A DNA stretch of 64,000 nt from Heterodera schachtii (lineage: Eukaryota > Nematoda > Chromadorea > Rhabditida > Heteroderidae). Under the pieces are notes generated by a model. The model was not told the origin of the DNA, did no database searches, and was given only the letters and a program-made list of their open reading frames with translations. Both the position numbers and the translations under genes were made by a program. The stretch spans positions 938,602 to 1,002,601 of the forward strand of contig SIJG01000013.1 of assembly GCA_023374025.1 (NCBI GenBank), written 5' to 3'. Positions 10,533 to 22,096 of the stretch are shown here, piece after piece. Position 1 is the first letter of the stretch, and the number at the start of each line of letters is the position of its first letter.

Positions 10533-11089
10533 GTCATTATTAATGATTAGAAAAACGTAAAAAAGGCACCAAAAAATTGAAAAAAAGGCATGAAAAGTCA
10601 CGAAAATCCCGAAAAAGGCCTTAAAAAGCATATAAAAATTTTATTAATGATTTTAGGGAGCAAAACACCTAAAATTAATCAAAAAACTTAATTTGGTCAT
10701 TTAAAAGATTATTAAATATTTTATAATTTTTCTCGAATATGCTAGGAGGCTGAAGAAAATTTGAAAAAGAATTTTTTTAAGTTAATTATTTGAAAATTGC
10801 AAGTTATATATTTTTTTGTGTTTTTGAGATATTTTATATTCTAACAAATTATTGGTCATTATAATAAAATTTTCTTTAAAATATGGCAAAATGAAAATTT
10901 GAATAAAAGAAAATTATATATTTTTTTCAGTAAAACTATCCTTATGAAAATAAATAATATTTTATTGCTCATAAACGGTTAAGATCAATTTTTTGATTTT
11001 GAGCCAGTTTTAAGAAAAAAAAAATTTTTGGGTCCGGCGGTGCCGTTAGGCGCAGCCTTGGAAAATAAAAATTATTGAACAATTTTAAC
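10533..11089. other. AT-rich sequence with a degenerate hairpin module
   Basis: No gene. Near 11029-11055 is a degenerate copy of the GC-rich hairpin module (GGCGGTGCCGTTAGGCGCAG). Confidence 0.5.
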
Positions 11090-11365
11090 TAGGGTTGCTC
11101 CCCGACATGTTTCGGGGAATTACGAAAGTCGTAAATTGCACTTGAAATAAGATGGAAGTATCTTTAAATGAGTTTTTAAGACTTTTTTGTTCTGGACTTT
11201 TTCTGTTTGTGTTTTTTTAGACTTTTTATGAAAATTTCCTCCCCGACGAAGGTGTTGCTCCCCGACATTTTTTAAATTTCTCCAGCCATCCCCGACAAAT
11301 TCTTTCGGGGAATTTCCTCCCCGTTCCCCGAAATTTTGCTCCCCGAGGCTCGGGGAGCAACCCTA
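11090..11365. mobile_element. 276-bp hAT-like MITE, TSD ATTTTAAC
   Basis: TIR TAGGGTTGCTCCCCGA with its exact inverse at the right end. Perfect duplication ATTTTAAC at 11082-11089 and 11366-11373. The subterminal sequence repeats the CCCCGA / TCGGGG motif many times in both orientations. No coding capacity. Confidence 0.9.
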
Positions 11366-12035
11366 ATTTTAACATAATTTCACTGAAAAATGGCAATTTT
11401 TAAGTCCAATTTTGAAAATTTGAAGGAAGTCAAAACGAATTAAAGGAAAATTAAAATGAAATAATTCATTGTAATTTTGGGGGAAATGTGATGATTATAA
11501 GGCATCAATCAGCAGTGTTTTTATGTGCCATTTTTCCATGTTGGCATTTTATAAATTTGTCTTTTGTTTAATTTTCATGATGCATATCCATTCAGATGAT
11601 CAATTTTTACAATTCATACATAAATGGGGCCCTACGTGAAAATGAAAAAAGGATCAATTTTTGCCACTAAAAATCCTCACTTTAGTAATAAAATTTTAAA
11701 AAAATGCTAGGGAAAGGCAATTTGCTTTCGCTTTTGCATTATTTTTCGGGCACTAAATGATTCAACTTGCCTTCATTAGTGAAACACCAAAAAATTCATT
11801 CCTTACAAATAAGGATAACTTTTTGGAAGTTTTCAAAAATATATCATCAAAAATCCGAAAAAGATTTGAACATGGTATCCGGCATGTAAAAATCAGGGCA
11901 ATGAAAAAAATTACCGTTTACCATCTCATCATTTTACGAAAAGCCTGTGGGCGGCGTGCGCATTCAACAGGAAGAGGCCAATCTTGAAGAAATTGCTGCT
12001 GATAAAGACAGAATTGGCCAAAAGGGGGAGGGGAG
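11366..12035. repeat. Dispersed blocks C and D
   Basis: Block C (about 11460-11680; landmarks AATTCATTGTAATTTTGGGG, CAATCAGCAGTGTTTTTATG and TGATCAATTTTT) recurs near 20100-20240, 37185-37400, 42655-42760 and 48545-48690. Block D (about 11945-12030; GCGCATTCAACAGGAAGAGG) recurs at 17450-17530 and 20275-20345. The frame at 11757-11987 crosses both and is unsupported. Confidence 0.6.
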
Positions 12036-12860
12036 GGATTAGCCTCTCCCTCTTAGCCTGAGGTTGGTAGTTTTATTAAAAATTTACAGGAAATGGAGGT
12101 GGGAAGGCGGTGGTAAATTAGAAAATTGAAAAAACCACTTTCAATTAAATTATTATAAATGAAAATTTCCTTTTTAGGCTCGATAAATCCTTTTTATATG
12201 GTTACCAGGGATTCAGAGGATTTTTGGGGCACGATTTGTGGCAAGCGATGAGAAAATAATTGGAAATTAGGCATTATGAATGAATTGGCATTTTGACAGA
12301 AACTCGAGTCTCTCCGTTTTTCTGAAATTGCCACGGGTCGAGATTTGAGGGTTTTAAACACCCAGTTTTGATTTACTATTCCTGGACCAGGTCAAAATGT
12401 TGTTGCATTTTAACGGATTTCTGGCCGTAAAAAATAATCTCATCCTTAATCTGAGGTCAACATAATTTTCCTAAAAATTTTACAGGAAAAAAGGCGGGTA
12501 AACCAGAAATTTACCAAAAAAACCAATTTCGAATAAATTTAATAAATGAGGAAATTTCCTATTTAGACTAAATCCTTTTACATTGCAATTTGAAAAATTT
12601 CGGGTCGTAGAATAATCTCACCCTTAATCTGAGAACTGTTATTTTCTTAAAAACAAAGCATAAAATAACGAAAAAAAACAATTTCGAGTAAATTTATATT
12701 TTGGCTAAATCCTTTTACACATTACAAATTGAAGAAAAATGTGAAAGTGAAAATTTGCTCTTATTAATTATGAAAAGGGAGAACTGTGAATGACAGACTT
12801 AAGATGAGCGAAGAAAGCCTTCACTTGCTTTGCGCTAATGAATATGCTAAGAAGAATTAA
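12036..12860. repeat. Dispersed block A, copy 2
   Basis: Same landmarks as at 723-1190, with an internal partial duplication (the AATCTCACCCTTAATCTGAG phrase occurs twice). Ends at GAATATGCTAAGAAGAA. No gene. Confidence 0.65.
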
Positions 12861-13480
12861 ATACTCACAAAAATAATTTTAATGCACAAATTTTAAGGAT
12901 AATCCTTTTATTAAATACAGAGAAATTATAGTATGCAGAAACTTAAAATAAAAAAACAGATTTTAGGGTCGAAAATCAGAAAAAAATTTCTAATGTTTTT
13001 TGGGCCGACATGGGAAAAAGTTAACAGATTTTCACCAAAAACTGCCAAATTTTGCGATTTTTTAGCAAGTCGGCGACTTTTTGTTGGTGCCGATAGGCGC
13101 CGTCGGGCGAATTTTAAAGTTAAGCTCTATTTTTTAACAGATATTAACCAAAAAAAATAAGATTTTCGTATAATTCTTGTTTTCTTCGGTTCTTTGCAAA
13201 AATATTTTAAAATATATTCATTTCATGATTTACTCGTGGAAAATTGAATTAATTTCAACGAAATTTTATCCGAAGTGAGTTCAATTTGTTAATAAATTAT
13301 GCCATGAATGGTCAATTTTTATTCAAAAATGACCAATTTTTGCAAATTTGAACCATTTTTTAAAATAATAAATGATATAAATGGTCCGGCGGTGCCGATA
13401 GGCGCCGCCGGGAATTTTTTTTTTGTTGAAATTTTGGCTATATATTTAACAGATTTTCAATCAAATTAATATTTTTACCA
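12861..13480. other. Hairpin-module region
   Basis: Two copies of the GC-rich hairpin module (13083-13108, degenerate, and 13386-13411, canonical) lie in A/T-rich sequence of the kind that accompanies the module elsewhere (AACAGATTTTCACC and CAAATTTTGCGATTTTT). The frame at 12933-13160 is part of this repeat, not a supported gene. Confidence 0.5.
13386..13411 (+). repeat. GC-rich hairpin module, canonical copy
   Basis: CCGGCGGTGCC, loop GATA, GGCGCCGCCGG: an 11-bp stem with one T.G wobble on this strand; on the other strand the wobble becomes an A.C mismatch. Surroundings are strongly A/T-rich. Other good copies: 1501-1526, 24905-24930, 25039-25064 and 41518-41543. Variants: 13083-13108, 14924-14951, 47896-47922 and 58591-58620. 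Confidence 0.8.
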
Positions 13481-13489
13481 AAAAACTCA

Positions 13490-13705
13490 ATCCTTACCAG
13501 TGCATTTTTACTCCCGTTTTTGGGTAAAATTTTCCGGGAGCGGGAGCGGGATCGGGAGTTAAAATTTACCGGGACAAGAGTCCCGAACGGGAATCCCGTA
13601 AAAATCCCGCTCCCGTAAAAAATCCCGTTCACCGAAAAAAGCGGGAGTCGGGAGCGGGGAATCCCGTAAAATCCCGCGGGAGTCCCGATCCCGCCGGGCT
13701 CTAGT
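13490..13705. repeat. GC-rich GGGAGCGGGA element
   Basis: A dense series of CGGGAGCGGGA and TCCCGCTCCCG words in both orientations, ending CCGGGCTCTAGTAATTAC. It looks like a short TIR element made of subterminal repeats, related in style to 8255-8392, 21735-21905 and 35625-35800. No clear target duplication. Confidence 0.55.
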
Positions 13706-14619
13706 AATTACTATTATAATTTACGGGCCAGGTCGTTTTCGCGCGGAGGTCATTTCGCGCCAAAGAAAAAAAAGAAAAAAAACACAATTTTTCTTATAAA
13801 AATTTAACAAAAAAGCAAGAAAAATTTTAGAACAAACTAAGGTCGCATTTCATAGTTTGTTTATTTAAAAAACATATCCAAAAAAAATTTTTTGCTTATA
13901 ACTTTGCTCTAAAACAACCAAATTTTTAATTATTACTATTATTCGATAGAACTAAATGTTCTTTATGAGCCTGTTAAATTTCAAAAAAAAAAAATTTAAA
14001 CTTTAAAAAAAATTATGGCCAAAAATGTTCGAAACACAAGGTTTTTGAGTTACAAAACCATCAAATGGAATTTTCAACAAAATAACTGCCCTTAACTTTT
14101 GTCTAAGTCAACCAAATTAAATATTCTCGGTATCATTCGATAGCCCTAAGAGTTCCCTATTAATTCACCTAAATTTCAAAAAATTTGGCCAATTTTGAAC
14201 AAGGTTATGGACAAAGGTACGCAAGGAAACCCGGTTTTCAGACATTTTTAGTCATAACTTTTTTGAAAATTTATTTTTTGAATTCGCTCCAGAAATAAGG
14301 GATGCCTTTTTGGAAGTTAGGGGGGGGGAGTTGAAAATTTAACGATTTTTTTAAATTTTGATTTTTAAGTGAATGTTTCTTTATGCAAATGGAAAATTCG
14401 CCAAACATTCGATTGAATTTAAAAACAAATTATTATGAACCACGGAGCTTACGATCTTTTTTGGCCCCTTAATTACGGTTACGGATTTTCGCGATTTTTC
14501 CATACTTTTATTAAGGCTACCTTAATTTGGGGTTTTCACCTAGAAAAAATAATGGCTTCAATCTCTTCGCCGTATTTTTTTTTCATTTTTTAGCTTTTTG
14601 GGAAATAAATATTTTTCTG
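13706..14619. other. AT-rich sequence, probably an old element
   Basis: Starts ACTATTATAATTTACGGGCC, which looks like an intron-type TATAATTT site entered by a GCGCGGAGGTC-type element, but I found no matching right end. The phrases on tension between ATTTTTGGCCATAAC and CCAAATTAAATATTCTCGGTATCATTCG also occur in other elements of the window. No gene. Confidence 0.4.
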
Positions 14620-14627
14620 TTTAAAAG

Positions 14628-15560
14628 TAGGGCTGCACGGGTCCGGGTATTTGGGCAAAAACCGGGTCCGGGTATTACCGGATATTGAAAAGCCGGGTAC
14701 CGGGTCGGGTACCAGTTTTTAAACCGGGTACCGGGTCGGGTATCGGGTACCCGGTGAAATCGTGTATTGCAGAAATTTTTAATTTTTATTTCCTTCAAAA
14801 TTATTATTTAACAGAAATTTTTTTCTGTAATAAATGCTAAATATTATTTGTCCAATTTTTTATTGCTATTAAAACCACTTTTTTTGCGGTTCGATTTTTC
14901 CAAAAAAACTTTTCAAGAACAGGGGGTCCGGGGTGCCGATAGGCGCCGCCAGGAAAAATTTTGAAAATTACTTCTGATTTGTTAACAGATTTTATAAAAA
15001 AATGACCAAATTTTGTTATTTTAGCCAATATATTTACAGAATTTCTACCAAAAATGTTCAAATTTTCAAAATTTCTTATGGGAATATTGTAAAAAATTAA
15101 GAAATTTCTTTTAAAATTCTATGAAAGCAAAAATAGTTTTTTTTTAATTTAAAAACTTTTAAGCTTTATTTACTTAATAATAAAATGACAATTTCCAACA
15201 AAAATTTAAAATAAATGCTAAAAAAACAAGTGCTATGCGAAGGAATTGAACCTGACAAATGAGCAAATAACGAATTGAATCCAAGAGATTAACCACCAAG
15301 CCACAGAAGCAATAAATGCCTCATTTTTAAAATAAATCTTAATTTAATTAAAAAAAATTTTCCTTTCCTCCAACTTTGCTCAACAATTTGATCCAGACCC
15401 CCATTCTTACCAGTCTATTTTAATACCCGGTTGGACCCGGACCTACCGGGTCGGGTACCGGGTATTGGATTTTCAAAAAACCGGGTCCGGGTCCGGGTAG
15501 TGAAAAAACCGGGTATCCGGGTCTGGGACCCGGTCGGGTACCCGGACCCGTGCAGCCCTA
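14628..15560. mobile_element. 933-bp hAT-like element, TSD TTTAAAAG
   Basis: TIR TAGGGCTGCACGGGTCCGGG with its inverse at the right end. Perfect duplication TTTAAAAG at 14620-14627 and 15561-15568. Both ends are rows of CCGGGTACCGGGT words. The interior holds a hairpin module (about 14924-14951) and, at 15228-15312, a tRNA-like stretch (minus strand; GGTTCAATTCC B-box-like and TGGCTTGGTGG A-box-like). A right-truncated copy of high similarity lies at 58307-59166. Confidence 0.88.
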
Positions 15561-16136
15561 TTTAAAAGTTAGATTTCTTTAGAAAAAGTGAAAAAATGCA
15601 TCCCTAGAATCGATTTTTTTTTTTAAATTTTTATAGTCTCGCGCTGTATTACTCGTATTTACGGGTTTCCGTAATTGAAAATTCAGTTAGATGCAGTTTT
15701 TTTTGCTTCCCAATCTAAAACTAATCAAAGTAGATTGATTGTTCACCAAATATTGCAACAAAAAGTTTCTGCAAAAAAAAGAAGCCAAAAATGGGGTCAA
15801 CATAGCAAAAAATGAATGATCAAAATGCTAATGGGAGGGATTTCATCCGAGCCCTCAAAAGCTCAGAAGTTCATTGGAAGTTGGATCTCGTATTGCTTTT
15901 CATTCGCATCCATGTACTTAAGAAATTCGCGGACGTATTCTTTTTCATAATAATAAAAATAATTTCGATACATTATTCTGCTCAACCCACAGAGCGCAAA
16001 AAACCCCATTTTTTCGGGGGTACTCGGGGGGCCCAAAAATACTGTTGCAAAAATCAGTGGCCCGAAAGGATTGACCGACCACCAGCAAATGGTGACAAAA
16101 GAAAATTGTTGGAAGAAGAAAATGATGATGATGATT
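15561..16136. other. Intergenic sequence with a short GAT repeat
   Basis: No supported gene. The overlapping frames at 15812-16147 and 15863-16144 are antisense to each other without family resemblance. A GATGATGATGAT microsatellite lies at 16121-16133. Confidence 0.45.
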
Positions 16137-16144
16137 ATGATCAC

Positions 16145-16752
16145 TAGAGACCGGATTTTTCAGTTCAGCACTAAAAAATGATAATTAAGCACTTAATTCA
16201 GCATCAAAAAAGGCTAAATTCAGCACGAAATCAGCATGAAAATGGCAAAATCAGCACAAAAATCGAAAAAAGCATAAAAATTTGGTCATTTTTAGGCAAA
16301 AAATTTTATCAATTAACAATAAATTTTCTCAATTTTCTTTTCACATTTTTCTTAACAAAAATTGACATTTTTAAATCAATTTTTCAAGAAATAAAAAAAA
16401 TTTTGAGGATGAATTCTTGAGAAATTTTTCAATTTTAGGGCTGTATTTTTTGAAATTTTTTAAGTCGATTCTAATGGTGTATTTTTCGTTTTTATAATCG
16501 GGAGACAGTGTTTTTAGTCAAAATTTTACAAGAAATTGCTAATTAAGCATAAAAATAAGCACGAAAATGCCAAATTCAGCACAAAAATTACATGCTCAGC
16601 ATCATGCACGAAAATACCAATTTAAACAAAAATCAGCATGAAAAAGTTGGACCAAGAAGCCTCAAACCAAGTTAGAAATGCGTTTTTCATGCTTATTAGC
16701 ATGCCCCAAGTTAGCAAAAAATTTCAGCATATGCTGCAAAATCCGGTCTCTA
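16145..16752. mobile_element. 608-bp hAT-like MITE, TIR TAGAGACCGGATTTT
   Basis: TAGAGACCGGATTTT and its inverse bound the element. The target duplication ATGATCAC (16137-16144) against ATGATTAC (16753-16760) has one mismatch. The interior repeats TTCAGCACAAAAAT-like phrases. The open frame at 16638-16904 straddles its end and is spurious. Confidence 0.82.
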
Positions 16753-16760
16753 ATGATTAC

Positions 16761-17799
16761 TGTGCCATGCCAAAATCCCTTCCTCGTGGCTATTATATGT
16801 TTGGCATTGTGTACCCATCGTCTTGGCATCAGTGGAAGGAAAATTACATATTGTTGGGGGGGGGGGGGGCTCATTTATTGTTGAATGGGATGGCATGTTT
16901 TTAGGATTAGAAAATTGCATTTTGAAATAGTGGAAAATGTTTAATTCAGCAGCTTTTTATTAACTTAGAGAAATGAGGGAATAACCAAGTTTTGTGAACT
17001 TTTGTATCGCTTTTTTCGGCTATTTCTAAATTGTTTGACCAGAGTTTTGATGAAGTGCCGAAAAAAGGCCTTTTAAAAAATTAATAATTTTTATTTTGCA
17101 TAAAAACCCATTGATTTTTATTTTTACTTACGAACATACTACTTTTGAACCAATTTTTTGTAAATTTTTTAATAAAAAAATAATCAAATGGGCTATTTAC
17201 ATTTTGGCATTTAAAAATGGCCAATACAATAATAAAAAAATTATTATTTCTATTACGGCAACAAAATGGACGACGACGGATTATCATGGTGAAACGGAAG
17301 AATGAATGGATGAATGGGAGGACAACACTTTTGAGATAGGATGCTATTCAAGGTGTGAAGGAATAATGAGGGAGGCCAAAGAAGGCTTCATCCTCCATCA
17401 TCTGCTGATGATGGAAGATGAGAAAATGGGGCAATTATTGGACCCTTAGGGGGCGAGCGCATTCAACAGGAAGAGGCCAATCTTGAAGAAATTGCTTCTG
17501 ATAAAGACAGAAATGGCCAAAGGGGTGGGGGGGGGGAGGGATTAGGCAAATAAATAAATTTTTGGGCCACGATTACTTTCTGCTGGCCAAAAGGTGCTTC
17601 TTCATCTTGGATTTGGTACCAGCAGGGATTCAGAGGGTTTTTTAGACCACGCTGTGAGCAATTGAAGAGAAAATAATTGGGAATTAGGCATCCGGAATTG
17701 GCATTTTTGACAGAAACAAACTTGGTCTCTTCGTTTTTGTGAAAATGCCACGGGTCGAGAATCGAGGGTCAATTTTCAACACTCATTTGTGAAAGTTTG
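16761..17799. other. Intergenic sequence with block D
   Basis: Block D lies at 17450-17530. A G homopolymer (16856-16869) and A/T-rich sequence fill the rest. Short frames near 17081-17305 face each other and have no support. Confidence 0.45.
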
Positions 17800-18430
17800 A
17801 TTGGCTTCCCGAACCAGGGTCAAGTTTTGGTTGTCGTTTTAACGGGATTTCGGGGTTGTAAAAAAATCACCCTCTTAGTCTGAGGCTGGTAGTTTTCTTA
17901 AAAATTTAGAGGTAAATTGAGGTGGTAGGGGGTGATAAATCAGAAGAAAAAAAAACAATTTCGAATAAATTTTTACAAATGAAAATTTCCTTTTTAGGCT
18001 AAATTCCTTTTACACATTACAAATTGAAGAAAATGTGAAAGTGTAATTTGTTGTTATTAATTATGAAAGTGAGAACTGTGAATGACAGCCTTAAGATGAG
18101 CGAAGAAAGCCTTCAGTTGCTTTGCGCTAATGAATATGCTAAGAAGAAGCTTAAACTATAAAAAAAATCTAAATCATGCTTACAAAATGGGGTTCCTATT
18201 TTTATAAATTCGCGCATATTTTTCTGAGCGCTATTTTGGTCGGAAAAGCACGAAAACACATCGGTTAAGTGCCATTTTTTAAAATAGCTTTTTTAAGTGT
18301 TGCTTTTTAAGATTTTTCGAGTTTTTGTGTTATATTTTATGTGACTACCGGAAAATAGGACATCGCCAAATTGGATACTATAGGAAAAAAAGAAATTACA
18401 TATCATAAATTGCTATGATTAGAATTATGA
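17800..18430. repeat. Dispersed blocks A and B, copy 3
   Basis: Block A runs into block B here without interruption, then leads to the conserved 3' flank of pseudogene 3 (18648-18772). This order, A-B then gene, repeats at 20.4-24.0 kb and suggests that A, B and gene form one duplicated unit. Confidence 0.65.
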
Positions 18431-18772
18431 ATCAGCGAATTTCCCATTTCATTTGCATCCTACAAATGGCTGAATATTAAACAATATTCAACATTAAATT
18501 TGATTATTAATCCACTTTTTTCAAAGCAAATTTAACTTTTTAGTTGCAAAATATGCAAAAATTTTTATAATTGGCATTTTTCGAACAAATTTTACTTTTG
18601 CCGAACTTTTTTTTTAACAAAAAGTTTCAATATATGAAAATGTTTTTTATCAACAAGCCAAAAATGGCATCAACAAAGCAATGAATGAATGACATCTGAT
18701 GAAGTCAAATAGGTACATAAAGCCGTTCTTCTGCTGGTTTGCTTCCTACTCATCTTCATCTTCATATTATCA

Positions 18773-19421
18773 TCAATATTTTTGGGTTGTAAAGTCCAAA
18801 ACTCGATCAGCTCGGCGTAATACAAATGCGTTAGTTTCATAAACCGTCTGAAAAGGTTGAATTAGAAAAATTTAAGACGTAGACTTTTTTAGATATTAAA
18901 TAATTTTAAAAATATTTCGGATAATCTATAATAAAAATTTAAATGATAATTTATTTGTTTATTAGTTTGTTTATGTTTTTTTTAGCAGAAATCACCTTAT
19001 AGTATAAGTATTTGTAAGGAGAGGCAATATATGTAAGGTTTTTTTATTTCTGCGTTTTTTTTTAGTTTTACTAATCTTTGGTGGGAATTTGGAGTACCGG
19101 CACTGCGCCATTTTTTGATTACAAAAAGAAGTTATAATTTAATTTTTAATCCTTTTTTTTTTGATAATGACAGTAATTTATTATTATAATTAATGGTTAC
19201 CTTGTTACGACCATCTTTAAAAACATGGAAAACAATTTTATCACTGGAATTCTTTCTTCCCCAGATAACAGTGTCGTGTCAATCTCTAAATATTGTTTCG
19301 ATAGACCATCGGCGGGTTGTTTTTCTCCCGTAGTTTCTCCAAGATCAATAAATTTGTTTCTTTCATTAGCAAGTAGAGCATGAACTTTGACCGGATTATC
19401 ATTATATACGAAATACAGCAC
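18773..19421 (-). pseudogene. KKVYF-family gene 3, decayed
   Basis: Exon 1 keeps the second half of the domain start (L-Y-F-V-Y-N-D-N), the turn DLGETTGEKQ and the core KQYLEIDTTL. The signal peptide is gone: upstream of 19421 the sequence no longer matches and reaches a hAT-like MITE at 20035. After about codon 58 the expected family ending (I-V-F-H-V-F-K-D-G-R) is in another frame, so there is also a frameshift. The donor AAG|GTAACC (19201) and the exon 2 acceptor TTTTCAG are intact. Exon 2, 18847-18773, still reads 24 residues with F-V-L-R-R ... V-L-D-F. Probably dead. Confidence 0.75.
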
Positions 19422-19453
19422 TTAAATAAAAGCAAATTAAGCAACGTGATAAC

Positions 19454-20035
19454 TAGGGCTGGGAATTTAAGTCACTAAAAATCTTCAAAAAGTCGACTAA
19501 TAAAGTCATAAAAAATCGCCAAAAAGTCATAAAAAACGCAAAAAAGTCACGAAAAATGGAAAAAAGTCTTGAAAAAATAGCCAAAAATCACAAAAAAAAA
19601 AATTCAAAAAAGCACGACAAAATGCAAAAAAGTCCTGAAAAATTAGGCGAAAGTTAAAAAATCCCATTTTTAATAATTTATAGAATAACATTTTGATCGT
19701 ATTTTTAGGTACTTAATTTTATAAAATAGGTACCTAAAATAGGCATAAAAAAGAGATTCTTCCAACAATTAAGAAAAAAATGCATCCATGTTTCATTGCC
19801 TTTTTATCGATCGAAATTTTATTTTTCGGAATTTTCTTTGTATTTTTCGGCATTTTCTTCGCTAAAATTCAAATTTTGCCTCAAAAAGTCATAAAAACCC
19901 CAAAAAGTGTAAAAAAAAAAGTCACAAAAATGCATGTTAGAAGCTTCAAACAGAGTTTAGAACACTTTTTAAGTCATTTTAAGGCCATTTAGAGTCAGCG
20001 AAAAAAAAGTCATTTGACTTAAATTCCCAGCCCTA
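19454..20035. mobile_element. 582-bp hAT-like MITE, TSD GTGATAAC
   Basis: Same family as 9981-10532: TIR TAGGGCTGGGAATTTAAGTC with its inverse, and perfect duplication GTGATAAC at 19446-19453 and 20036-20043. It lies just upstream of the truncated exon 1 of pseudogene 3 and may have helped cut it off from its 5' end. The frame at 19780-19992 is internal to the element. Confidence 0.9.
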
Positions 20036-20440
20036 GTGATAACTGTAAACAGCAGGACACCTCTGATGTGAGACTTTATCCCAGGGCTCTGAAATTTTGG
20101 GCGAAATATGGTGATTGTAAAGCACCAATCAGCAGTGTTTTAAAAAAGATCAATTTTTTACTATTCGTAAAAATGGATGCCTATGAAAAAAATGATCAAT
20201 TTTTTACTAATCATAAAAATGGATACCCATGATAAAAATGAAAAAAAGGAGCTGCAATTATTAGACCCTTAGGGCGTGCGCATTCAACAAGAAGAGGCCA
20301 ATGTTGAAGAAATTGCTTCTGTGAAAGACAAAAATGGCCAAAGGGGTTGGGAGGGATTAGGCAAATAAATAAATTTTTGGGTCATATTAATTCCTGCTGG
20401 CCAAAAGGTGCTTCTTCATCTTGAATTTGTTACCAGGGAT
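20036..20440. repeat. Blocks C and D, copy
   Basis: Contains GTGAGACTTTATCCCAGGGCTC (also at 42625), two tandem ATCAATTTTTTACTATTCGTAA-like units of block C, and block D at 20275-20345. These short units are relatives of the large satellite at 42.8-46.0 kb. Confidence 0.6.
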
Positions 20441-21400
20441 TCGGAAGGATTTTTTTTTTTTGGTTTAAGCTCCCGGACCAGGATCAAATTGTTGTTTTTT
20501 GTTGCTTTAACGGGATTTTGGGCCGTAAAAATAATCACGCGCTCTTAATCTTAGGCTGTTAGTTTTCTTAAAAATTTTACAGAAAAGGGGGTGATAAAAA
20601 AAAGTAGCCAAAAAAACAATTTTGAATAAATTTTTATAAATGAAACTTTTTATATTAATTCCTTGCGCAGCCTCCTTTTTAGGCTAAATCCTTTTACATA
20701 AAAAATTGAAGAAAATGTGAAAGTGTAATTTGTTCTTATTAATTATGAATGGGATCTGTGAATGAATGACAGACTTAAGATGAGCAAAAGAAAGCCTTCA
20801 GCAGTTGATGTGGGCTAATGAATATGCTAAGAAGAAGCTTGAAACCATAAAAAACCCAAATTCATGCTTACAAAATGGGTTCCTATTTTTATAAATTTGT
20901 GCATATTTTTTTGAGCGCTTTTTGGTCTGAAAAGCACGAAAAAAACAGCGTTTTAAGTTACAATTTTCAAATATTTTTCGAGTTTTTGTGTTAAATTTTA
21001 TCTGGATCCCGGAAATTTGGACACCGCCGGAAAATTGGACACTAATAAAAAATTAAATGAAATTTTAATAAAATTTGCATAATTAGACTAAAGAGCATGC
21101 AATGTGATTAGAATCCTCAATCTGCTTGATTAAAATTATCAATATATCGTGTAAAAGTCTTAGTAAGTTGTATCCATTCGATTCAATGAAAATTGCTATT
21201 TGGATGGAGCTTGATCCGAAATTCCCTTAACTCGATACCGATTTTTGACTACGATACTCAATACCGCATTGATGACACAAAAATATGGAAATTACTCGAC
21301 TCGGCACCGATTTTTCTCAAGCATTTAAATAAATCCATGTATTCGAAAATGAATTTGATTATCAATCCATTATAAATTTATTTTAACCATAAAATAAAAA
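20441..21400. repeat. Dispersed blocks A and B, copy 4
   Basis: Complete A-B series. 21190-21330 is the uninterrupted form of the sequence split by the two foldback elements at 2.3-4.0 kb. The frame at 21193-21375 lies inside block B and has no protein resemblance that I recognise. Confidence 0.65.
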
Positions 21401-21977
21401 TTATAATTAAATGCATTTTTCAGCAACTTTTGTTTTATGTTCTTAGAATTTTCCGCATTTTTTAAAACCTTTTCTTGACCAAAAATTGCCAAAAAAAAAA
21501 AAAAATCTTAAAAAGACCAGGAAAATATTGTTTAAACTTTCATTTTTTGCATTAATATTTTTAATAAAAACTTTATAATTTCCTACTGCAAAAACACGAA
21601 TTTTCTGAGGCCTAAACTTTTTGGACAAAATTTTTATAATTCAACAAATTTTCGTTAACAATTTTAATTCTAATTTAAAATTTCAAAAAAGATTCGTTGC
21701 CGGAAAAAGCGAATTTTTCTATTTTTTTCAATTAATTGACAACCATTAAAAAAAATTTTCCCTGAACGGGAACGGGAAAACCAAAAAAAGCGAGACGGTT
21801 TCCCGCTTTTTCCCGTTCCCGTAAAAATCCCGTCCGGGAAAAAAGACGGGGACCGCGAGCGTGATTCCCGGATTTTCCCGCGGGAATCCTGTTCCCGCCC
21901 AACTCTATTCTCGAGTAATGATCCCCAAAAGTGCAGGAAAGAACAGAAAAATGAAAATGTAAAAAATGTTTTTTTTT
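21401..21977. other. AT-rich sequence and GC-rich element
   Basis: 21735-21905 is a GGGAACGGGAAAA / TTTTCCCGTTCCC-type element ending CCCAACTCTATTCTC, a relative of 8255-8392. No gene. The frames at 21443-21628 and 21670-21984 are unsupported. Confidence 0.5.
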
Positions 21978-22096
21978 TCAACAAGCCAAAAATGGCATCA
22001 ACAAAGCAATGAAAATGACATCAGATGATGAAGTCAAATCACAAATAGCCGTTCTGCTGCTGGTTTTCTTTCTACTCATCTTCATCACTAATCTAG

